Shown in pieces: positions 55,810 through 64,000 of a DNA stretch of 64,000 nucleotides (positions within the stretch are counted from its first letter, which is position 1; each line of letters begins with the position of its first letter). Under the pieces are notes generated by a model. It saw nothing but the letters and a program-made list of their open reading frames with translations, ran no database searches and had not been told where the DNA came from. The stretch lies in assembly GCA_029378245.1 (NCBI GenBank), contig JARKIF010000035.1, positions 62,001 through 126,000 of the forward strand. The letters are read 5' to 3'. This DNA comes from Roridomyces roridus. Lineage: Eukaryota; Basidiomycota; Agaricomycetes; Agaricales; Mycenaceae. Both the position numbers and the translations under genes were made by a program.

Positions 55810-56629
55810 CTACCACGGAATCACACCCTCCTTCTCCGAATACGTCCCCGTCTCTCCATCCGGCCCCAGCAGCGCAAGCCTCACCGCACCCTTGGCCGCA
55901 TCCTCGACCGTCCCAGTGCCCATGAAGTTATTGAACTCGGTCGCCGTATACCCCGGATTGTGGATATTCACCTTCCACCCCTTCTCCCTGAACCTCTGCG
56001 CAAAAGTAAGCGCAAGCATGTTCATCGCCGCCTTGCTGGTGCGATAGACGGGGAAATTCACGTCCTTGAACAGGCCCTGCGGATCGGCGCGGTATGCGAG
56101 CGAGCCGAGGTCAGAGGAGACGAATATGACGGACGGCGCTGGGGAGATGGACTTTTCGAGCAAGGGGACAAAGGCTTCGGTGGTGGCAGCCGCGCCGAAT
56201 ACGTTGATCTCGAATGTCTCGCGGAGCAGCGTGCGTGTGGTGGGCACGTTGAGGTAGCCCTCGAGTGCGACGCCGGCGTTGTTGATGAGAATGTCGAGGC
56301 GCCCGAATTTCGATTTGACGCTCTCGGCGGCGGAGGCGACGGATTCGTCGGAGGAGGCGACGGATTCGTCGGAGGAGGCGACGGATTCGTCGGAGGAGAC
56401 GTCGATCGTCAGAGGCTCGACGTTGGGGAGGCCGAGGGACTCTGTGGCCTTGACACCACGCTCAGCGTCGCGACTTCCGATGAGGACGTGGTGCCCTTTG
56501 AGCGACGCGATTTGTTTTGCGATTTCGAGACCGATGCCTGAGACGTTGAGCTCCATGAATTTGAGCGATGAAGATAATCCTACCTTTGTTGGCACCGGTG
56601 ATGAGAACGATCTTGTCGGTAGCAGACAT
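55810..56629 (-). CDS. Short-chain dehydrogenase/reductase (SDR), 257 aa
   Basis: Two exons on the minus strand, 56629-56584 and 56537-55810 (774 nt). Splicing of the 46-nt intron creates the cofactor motif TGANKGIG from VLITGANK and GIGLEIAK. Then come GSRDAERG (Arg after the second strand suggests NADP(H)), an NNAG motif (ILINNAGVAL), the catalytic Ser region (SVIFVSSDLGS), catalytic YxxxK (YRTSKAAM) and NPGYTATEF. This is a classical SDR of typical length; the substrate cannot be told. A 7-residue unit (SSDESVA) is repeated three times in tandem between the second and third strands (about 56331-56400 in DNA), an unusual expansion. Single-gene context, no cluster. Confidence 0.88.
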
Positions 56630-58653
56630 GGGTGGAGGAGGGAAGGAGGATGATCTGATGACTTTATAGAGGGTGATGACGCATATCCGTACGCCTTGAT
56701 CTGAGAAAGAAGTTCAGAGTCTAGACTTGAAGTTTGAAGATTCGATCTTCAGCTGCGTGAAAAAGTCGCGTATAGCCTCGAAATTGAGCATTCTGGCTTC
56801 AGGAGTCAGAGTTGCCTCTATCCGATTTTACTGCTGTTTCCTAGTACTTAGTCATCCATGTTCAGTTCCGTTTTACCGTCGTTACCGTCGTCCCGGGTTG
56901 GGATCGGCACGACACGAATGTGCCGACCCAGCTGAGAAAGCATTTCAATCGCCGGCCAAGCTACTCTGACTCACGCCTCGCTTCGGGAGTCCTTGGCGCA
57001 GTTGGCTCTGGACCTGGGCATCTTGCTCTACCACCCTTGCGCGGTCTGTGTCCCAGACGGTGTTGTAGTCGAATGCTTTTCGTCCATGGTGGTCAACACG
57101 ATGTCGGACGCTGATCCGCAAAATTTCCGAACCCGGCATGCACGTGACAGTTGCTCTTGTTTCCGACTTCCATCATCGGCCCTCGCTGACTGCCCCCAAA
57201 CACCTCTGAGGCTGCTTCGCTGGATTACCATGGTATCCGAGACGCCGTCTCTTCCGGCTTGTTTGCTCCTTGCCCGGAGCCCCTCTGAATCGTTGGCTCA
57301 ACCAAGGCTCAACGTTCAACGTTCAACCGTGATATCTGTCTCGTGGCCTCTGCTGTTAAGCTCAAGCCAGAAGAGGTCTCTTGAATATTTGATCCTCCCG
57401 GTTGAAGGGGGGGCTCGCCAGCCACCTGGGACCCACTCAAGACCCACTCCACGAGTCCACCCCGCTTTTGTGAAATTTATCGTCCTCGTAAAGTTCTGGA
57501 ACGCATGCGCATGAGGCTTCTTCTGCAAGTTCGGCATTGGTAGCAGTGTGTTCGTTGCAGACCATGATTCAAACTGCAGCAGAGACCCAAGCATACATGG
57601 CTGTCCTGCAGCCATCATCTGCCGGACTCAATCTTCGTCTTTTGTGTTGCATGGCCAGATTGGAAATTCTACTTCCCAGCTTTGAAACAACGGGTGGAGT
57701 TTGCCCTGGATTTGTGCCAGTAACTTCCAAAGCTTTTTGTGTATCTTCGACCACCATCTGGAATCGCCTTGTCTTCGCCCCTAGCTCCGAAGACTTCGAG
57801 TCAATGGGCTTGCTGGCAGTCGTGCTTACCAGCCCGACAGCTACTCTTATTGTCGCCCAAAGAGCCCCAGACGCCCATCGAAAACGTGGGCGATCCTCAA
57901 GAACGGACGTCCAACCGACGTCCACACGGTTCACCAGCTAACCTCAGCCTCGGGCCAGTCACCAGTTCGAATCTGGTTGAATACCACTTGTCAGTTCCTC
58001 TTTCACTTTTTGTCGTTCCACCGCTGGAAAATGGACCACGGCAGCCGGTGATGCATTGATGAGCGACTGATGGGATCATGATGCCACGTCTCCTTTGCTC
58101 TTACCACCACCACGCAGATATGTACTGCCTGGCGCGGCAACACCTCGGGCTCTTGTCTTTCTTCAAGCAGCGCTCCGCCAGCGATAGGTTATCCAGCATC
58201 CACATCGGCGGAGTCTCAAGCTTCTCATCTTCTCCACATCGGCGGAAAATCAGGAAAACCCCAACCGCCTGGATCAACCTCGACGAAACTTTGGAACCCC
58301 GACGCTCGCTCGCCTCTGTGCGCCACACTCCTACCCGCCCGAAGACTCCACTCTCTCGACATTTAATTCACTACTAAAGTACTAGAAGTCAAATAATACT
58401 CGATGCCCTCCCGCACTTGATGGGTCCGAGGCTAGCACCTTGAAGTAAATCACGGTCAACTGACCGCGGGGGTATTCAAAATATTGAGACTATTAAAATC
58501 CCCATGGAACCGGTCCCGGTGAACCCTAGGAGAAACTGTGGGCGTACGGAACATGGTCTTAGTTTACGTGGCAGATCGAGCTTATAATCTGTGTCCTCTT
58601 CTGCAGCTCCAAGAGACCTCCCAACTCGTTCTCTCAGCCCATCAAACGCAAAA
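56630..58653. other. Intergenic
   Basis: No gene recognised. A T-arm-like ccagttcgaatctgg occurs at about 57961. Small ORFs on both strands show no family pattern. Confidence 0.4.
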
Positions 58654-60651
58654 ATGGCCGGCGGCGCAGTTGCCAGCTCATCCGAGGGTGCCAATGCCTA
58701 CACACATCTCATGGATCCCAATCGCAAGTGGTACAACAACAGAAGGCTCATTGCCCTCCACGGCTGGATCGTACTGTTGTGCGTACCCTTTCGGGATTCC
58801 AAGCCGAATTCTGATCGTCGACTCTCAGGCTCATCACCTCCTCGACCAACGGCTACGACGGCTCCATGGTAAACGGACTGCAATCTCTCACCCAATGGGA
58901 AGCGTACTTCAACAACCCGACTAAAGGAAGATTGGGTCTCCTCAGTGCGATTCAGGTAGATGGGGTCTCGGCCTTCATGCCAATACCTTTCGCTTACCAT
59001 ACATAGAATATCGGCGCTCTGGCAGGCTACCCCTTCGCACCCTACCTCTCTGACGGAATCGGCCGCAAGCCCACGGTGTTCATCGGTGCTTTGATCATGG
59101 TTTTGGCAACGGTAGTCCAGACGGCGTCGCAGTCTGTGGGAATGTTCATCGGCGCTCGGTGGGTTTTCAATCTTAGCCAAATCCCCCGCTGAAAGGAGAT
59201 TAGATTCTTGATTGGGTTTGGATTGACCTTCGCTGCAAACGCCGCCCCCATGTTGGTCACCGAACTCTCCTACCCGAAGTACCGCGCAAGCTTGACATCG
59301 ACGTACAACTCGCTCTGGTATTCGGGAGCTATCGTCGCTGCCTGGACGACTTTTGGCACGTTCAAAGTTGCCAGTACCTGGTCCTGGCGCATTCCTTCTG
59401 CGCTGCAAGCCCTGCCTTCCGTATTGCAGGTCTTGTTGATCTGGTTTGTCCCTGAGAGCCCGAGGTTCCTTGTGAGCAAGGGGAAGGAGAAGGAGGCGAT
59501 GAGGGTGTTAGCGTATTATCATGCTGATGGGGATGAGTAAGTTGGATTCGCTTCTCGCGAGTGCATTACTGACCAAAATTTTCAACGCAGACACGACGCC
59601 TTGGTCCGGTACGAATTTGAAGAGATCAAGTCGGCCATTGAATTTGACCGGACAGGTGCATCCAGTTTTATTTTTCGCTCAATATTCTACTGACAACTCT
59701 CCTCTAGTCGCAGCCAACGTCGGCTGGGGTTCATTCTTCGCCAGCCCCGGCAACCGAAAACGTGTCCGGATAATCGTAGCCATCGCATTTTTCTCTCAAT
59801 GGTCAGGCAACGGACTCGTTTCCTACTACCTCAACAAGGTCCTCTCTCAAATGGGTATCACCGACCCAACAGATCAACTCCTCATCAATGGGATTCTGAA
59901 CATCTGGAATCTGGCTTGGGCCTTGATCGCTTCGACGATGGTCGAACGATTTGGGAGGCGGCTTCTGTTCCTCACTTCCGCGGGGCTTATGGCGCTCTTT
60001 CTATCACTACAGACTGCGTGTTTTGCGCGGTTCAGGATTGCTGGGGAATATCCGGCGGCACATGCGGCCTTGGCGTTTATATTTTTGTTTTACGCTGCGT
60101 ATGAGTGCGTTTTCTTGGTTTGCTCGCGTTTTGGAGTGAAGTTGAACTCATGAACAGCCTCGCATTCACTCCACTCATCGTAACGTATACACTCGAAATT
60201 CTGCCCTACAACATCCGCGCAAAGGGGTTCAATATCTTCAACTTTACGATCTCTGTAGCACTGATATTTAACCAATATGTCAACCCCATTGCGTTCGGTA
60301 CATCTTTCATCCATTCATGCCATCTCAAAAGAATTGACGATATGATATGACATGTAGATGCCTTGAGTTGGAAATACTACATCGTCTACTGCGTCTGGAT
60401 CGCTTGTGAATTCGTCATTTTGTACTTCTGTGCGTCTCAACCATCTCTTCTCCCCTTTCTTCCTCTTCTCATCTGATCGAATATCCCTCCCAGTCGTCAT
60501 CGAAACCAAGAACCGCACTCTCGAAGAAACGGCCGCGATATTTGACGGTGCGGATGCGGCGGAGCATATCTTCGATGCTGCTGCTGCGCAGGCTGGGTTA
60601 GCGCATGATTTGGGCCTTGACGAGGAGAAGGGGCACTGGGAGGGGAAATGA
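58654..60651 (+). CDS. MFS sugar transporter (hexose/lactose permease-like), 520 aa
   Basis: Nine exons (58654-58778, 58829-58955, 59007-59158, 59204-59536, 59591-59655, 59708-60098, 60158-60297, 60358-60429, 60494-60651) total 521 codons including the stop. About twelve membrane segments are expected from the hydrophobic stretches. Sugar-porter signatures: STNGYDGSMVNGL after helix 1; LSDGIGRKP between helices 2 and 3; PESPRFLVSKGKEKEA after helix 6; FFSQWSGNGLVSYYLNKVL in helix 7; VERFGRR; and ETKNRTLEE at the end of helix 12. The length is usual for the family. Plasma-membrane uptake of a sugar is likely; the specificity is unknown. Confidence 0.9.
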
Positions 60652-61702
60652 TTCGTGAATGGGGTGTTCAAGGGATTGTACGATTTTTATGACTTGAGAA
60701 CGCGGCACTAGTAACTTGCTAGTGACCGAGTGCTGGACACAAAACATGAACATTGTCAAGTAGTGTGCGAATCCTGAATCGAACAGGAATGTAAGGTCAA
60801 CTTGAGATCCATGACACGGGAGCCGCATACCAACTCAGGGTGTATCTCACTTGATTCATATTTCAAACCAAAGCAAAAATCGTCCAAAAGGCAGGGAGAC
60901 AGGAAGGTATATTGCTCGAAGCCGAATCGAACGGCGTCCGAAGGGCACAATGATATGGAACCAGGAATGCTACGCTCAGTGTAGCGAGACATACGTATGT
61001 CAGTGCGCCCGAAAGAACAAACAAAAATGTATTGCGCAAGGTAGCCTCGCACGACACCCACGCAAATCCACGCTCACGCGATCACACCCCAAACCAGCCA
61101 GTTTGCCCGCGAAAAAGCCAATTACGCAGGAAAAATTGTCACAGTCAGGCAACCAACCCCCATTCCTCGAAGCCGAATCGAACAGTGTACAAGGGAATTT
61201 TGACTACATACACTGCATAATCATTGATGCTCGTCAAACTCGACCGTGAACCGTGACCCCCGGGGATTTCGAACCGTCTGTATCCGAGTCTAAGAGCCTA
61301 GGAAAGGGGCTCAACTTGCTCCTGAACAAAACCATTCACGATTCTTCAAGATGAGCCCTCGGAATCGAACGCTTGTGACTCAGCCACCCGAGCTGCACAC
61401 CGATGTCAGTCGACATTGTGCGTCTCGCTGGCTCATGAATAGCTCAACATTCGGTCAGCAAAGAAGTCAACAAGTTAGTATTATATTGATACAGCTACGT
61501 AGATATGTACGGACAGTACAATGACAGCCAGGTCAAGAAGAGATAGGACAATTACAGGCAGAGGAATAGGATACTATTTGATACATTAGGTGTGCTTGCA
61601 AGCGAGTGTGTGGTACGTTGTAGATAGTTTGTGTGTTCGTCGTTAGGTCGTTTGAATCGGAATTCGTCTTTTGGGTTCATGGCGGGAGAGAGGGAATTTA
61701 GA
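60652..61702. other. Intergenic with several minus-strand tRNA-like relics
   Basis: Box B-like sequences in minus orientation at about 60776 (gaatcgaac), 60921 (gccgaatcgaacggc), 61170 (gccgaatcgaacag), 61266 (gatttcgaaccg) and 61355 (ggaatcgaacgc). The last is preceded on the minus strand by a box A/D-arm-like gcagctcgggtggctgagt. No complete cloverleaf could be folded by eye, so these are treated as SINE-like or pseudo-tRNA relics. Confidence 0.4.
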
Positions 61703-62551
61703 TTAGAGCGCACGGCGCCAGGTCATAGCAGCATCCGGAGCCGTCTTGCGCTGGACACCACCTGCGAGCGAGCCGCGGAGCGCCGGGGCAGGACGCGCCG
61801 ACAGGATGCGCAATTTCGGCAAGGCGGGAGCGGGTGCGGCGCGCTTCGGCGTGGGGGCAGCGGATCCGAGCATGACGCCTCCGCTCAAGACCTGCGTCAC
61901 ACCACCATCGTATAGGTAACGCTGGGCCGCAGCCTGAGTGGCCTTGGCGGCAGTGGGTCTCCTGAGCAGGAAGGGCGTGGGGCGCAGGATGGGGAGGGGC
62001 TTGGCGCAGACATTTTCGACGGAGGTGGCGGACGAGACGGAGGAATGACCCGAGTCGGATTCGGCATCAGACTCGGACTCGAACTCGGAATCCGAATCAT
62101 CCTCGTCGTCTGAAGCGGAGTAGCACGACGAGAGGGAGGAGGGCACGCGCGTCGGGTTGATCGCGGCACTCCTGGGCCGGGGAGCGTCGGTGACGGACTT
62201 GACACCGTCGACGGCAGACGAGGCTACCCGTACGAGACGGCGCGTACCGAGCTCAACGACGAGCTCAGTCGGCTTGAGGATCACGCGCAGGTCAAGGCCC
62301 GCAGAGAGGAGACGAATCCACTCGGCCCAACGGATCCCCGAGACGAGGCACGCAACCTGCAGAGTCGGGGGTGGTGGGCAATCGGCGGAGAGCAGGAACT
62401 CGGTGGCCACGAAATCCGGCGCAGTGAAGGCCGCAAGCAGGTGCCGTTGGAGGGCGAGGATGGTTTTGGGGGCGTGGGCGCGCATGAGGGGTCGTGTGAG
62501 GAAGGAAACGAGGTGGGTGATGGTCGTCGTCGTCGAAGTGAAAGAAGACAT
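61703..62551 (-). CDS. Possible BTG/Tob-type (anti-proliferative) protein, 282 aa
   Basis: A single minus-strand frame. MSSFTSTTTT is taken as the start, though an upstream in-frame ATG (62674) would give 323 aa. Residues 1-105 have the helix/strand pattern of BTG/Tob proteins: THLVSFLTRPLM, LALQRHLLAAF, SGIRWAEWIRLLSAGL, LRVILKPTELVVELG. In animals such proteins bridge the CAF1 deadenylase to partners; fungi have divergent relatives. The match is by overall pattern only. The second half has a long acidic Ser/Asp/Glu tract (DDEDDSDSEFESESDAESDSG) and a Pro/Arg/Ala-rich basic tail. It could instead be an unnamed basidiomycete family. Confidence 0.5.
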   Translation of the reverse strand: MSSFTSTTTTITHLVSFLTRPLMRAHAPKTILALQRHLLAAFTAPDFVATEFLLSADCPPPPTLQVACLVSGIRWAEWIRLLSAGLDLRVILKPTELVVELGTRRLVRVASSAVDGVKSVTDAPRPRSAAINPTRVPSSLSSCYSASDDEDDSDSEFESESDAESDSGHSSVSSATSVENVCAKPLPILRPTPFLLRRPTAAKATQAAAQRYLYDGGVTQVLSGGVMLGSAAPTPKRAAPAPALPKLRILSARPAPALRGSLAGGVQRKTAPDAAMTWRRAL

Positions 62552-63370
62552 GGTCCTTGGTGAATGAATGAAGGTAAAAGTTGGATTCGCTTGGAACCGA
62601 TTGAATGCGGAAGTATAAATGCGAGGGTCTAGCTTCAAATGAGCCGACGTCGGGCCACTGAGTGGGATACGCACGGAGAATGTAAGACGTGAGAAATGAA
62701 TGAAAAGGTCGTAAAAGCGCAGAGGATTCTAGTCACGAAGACGGAGGCAGACGAGAGGGGCGAGAAGCTGAAGTTGGACGAGGATGGGCGGACATGTTAT
62801 ACTTTCACGGACAATGCACGTCGGCTAGCCCTGCTATTGTGCGCTGGCAGCTCTTTGTCCAGAGAACAATAGCACTGATAGTCGTCAACGCCGGTGTACA
62901 AACAAGGAAGGTCTAGACTCGGCCGATCTCCGAGCCCGCCCGGGCCGCCGCTTAGAAACCACGCCGCGGCCAAGTCGCAGGGCGGCTTGATTTCTGCTCT
63001 TCCCTCGTCCTTCAGTCCTACTCAGCTGCTGCTCCCAGGTTCACAGTAGGAGAGTGGGACTGAGTGGGATTACAGCTGCCAGTGGATACTTACATATGTT
63101 AATTCTACTTGCTCGGATTTATGGGGGTAGGTGACAGCAGGTGACAGGCCCCTGCACGCTGGCATCTTCTTCGCTTCTCACCACCATCTCCAGAAGTTCT
63201 CTGCTTGCAGTGAGCTGCTCTCTGTGCTTTTTTGTCCCATCCTATGGGCTAATGATTTGCAGATAGTTGCATGATGTCTAACACACACAGAGTCGGCGGA
63301 AGAGTCCGGGATGTAATTATCCATGGTATGTGAAATCTTGCTGAAATCTGAGAGTGGATGAACTGTGGCT
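62552..63370. other. Intergenic
   Basis: Probable promoter region of the BTG-like gene (62552-62900) and 5' region of the NLR gene. No further gene recognised. Confidence 0.4.
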
Positions 63371-63374
63371 ATAG

Positions 63375-64000
63375 GTGGCCCTGGAGGTCCAGGGGCAGCA
63401 GGGGGTGAAGTTGGGGGTGCTGGTGGTGCTGGTGGAAGCACCAATGTCAAAATGTATGCTTTTTAACAACCCCGTTGCCAAGTTAATTTATCATTATATG
63501 ACAGTATCCCAGGGCTTGTCACATTTTCCCCCTGCATAGCTCTTGTGGCTCATCTTTATTGTAGATCTGATGAAGATTTGTTCAAGTGGTTGGGAAAACC
63601 TCCGAATACACAGGACAGACAGCATGAGTTGCAAGGGTATCACCATAAGGATACTGGGACTTGGCTGCTAGAGCATGATCTGTTCAAGAGTTGGAAAAGG
63701 ACACCTGGCAGCTTGTGGATTCAAGGAATTTGTATGTGAGCCTTGTTTCAATGCTCATCATATCTAATCTATTTCAGCTGGAACAGGGAAAAGTGTACTG
63801 AGGTGCGCCACCATTTTACTGCTCTACCTCCACTGACATGACCAGCTCAACAATTCTCCGGGACCTTGTTGACGCTGGCAACAAAGTCTCATATTTCTTT
63901 TTTGACTTCAGGATTCCAGACAGACAGAGCCTGGATATCATGTTGCGCTCCATCGTCTGGCAGCTTTCTGGGAAGTCAGACACAGCATATGATTCTGTGT
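63375..64000 (+). CDS. NACHT-domain NLR-like protein, 5' part, runs off the window
   Basis: Likely exons: ~63375-63453 (Gly-rich GGPGGPGAAGGEVGGAGGAGG, typical of the spacer found N-terminal to NACHT in agaricomycete NLRs), ~63566-63731 (EDLFKWLGKPP...TGTWLLEHDLFKSWKRTPGSLWIQGI), 63778-63802 and 63846 onward. Splicing joins GI to SGTGKSVLSSTILRDL, giving Walker A GISGTGKS. FFFDFRIPDRQSLDIMLRSIVWQL follows, matching the start of the NACHT fold. The true start codon and any N-terminal effector domain are upstream and not resolved. Fungal NLRs of this kind are thought to act in non-self recognition and regulated cell death; the C-terminal repeats lie outside the window. Confidence 0.75.

Noticed and set aside
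61330..61400. Functional tRNA gene on the minus strand
   Set aside because: Box A and B-like parts are present, but acceptor stem ends and T stem do not pair.

Overview
The window looks like nuclear DNA of an agaricomycete (mushroom-forming) basidiomycete. Genes are intron-dense with introns of about 45-60 nt and GT...AG borders. The gene content fits that group: KDZ transposases paired with TET/JBP dioxygenases, a WOPR/Gti1-Pac2 regulator, and a NACHT-type NLR with a Gly-rich spacer. All calls come from reading the sequence; no database search was possible.

Layout. 1-6240 is accessory DNA: one unrecognised 676-aa gene, a frameshifted RBR ubiquitin-ligase relic, a dynein heavy-chain fragment, a tRNA-like element between inverted repeats, and low-complexity or LTR-like sequence. 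6241-37462 is the main object: two nearly identical 14.6-kb copies of one transposon in opposite orientation (6241-20830 and 22846-37462) around a 2.0-kb spacer of retroelement and repeat debris. Each copy has imperfect terminal inverted repeats beginning 5'-CA and subterminal clusters of the CpG-rich palindrome AACGCGTT. Each carries a nine-exon KDZ transposase gene (CxC2-like zinc cluster and DDE core) head-to-head with a TET/JBP 2-oxoglutarate dioxygenase gene, plus five cargo genes. The right copy is flanked by a 7-bp direct repeat (CTGGGAC); the left copy has no visible target duplication. The left TET/JBP gene and one cargo gene are broken by 1-nt homopolymer indels, whereas the right copies are open.

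37671-41565 is a Tc1/mariner-like element with TIRs of about 406 bp, a TA target duplication, a transposase with two in-frame stops, and a passenger gene ending in a SAM-like domain. 43126-48129 holds two apparently intact host genes: a WOPR transcription factor and a BCS1-type AAA ATPase. 48374-48916 is a hAT-like MITE with an 8-bp target duplication. 51.5-54.1 kb contains a phospholipase D fragment and copies of a short dispersed repeat. 55810-64000 holds host-like genes: a short-chain dehydrogenase, an MFS sugar transporter, a possible BTG/Tob-type protein, and the 5' part of a NACHT NLR running off the end. Short tRNA-like (box B) relics are scattered between them.

How the parts may work together (inference): the KDZ transposase would act on the element ends. 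The TET/JBP enzyme would oxidise 5-methylcytosine, and the CpG-bearing AACGCGTT palindromes at the ends and gene starts are plausible methylation-sensitive sites, so the element may carry its own demethylation function. The cargo proteins have no assigned function.
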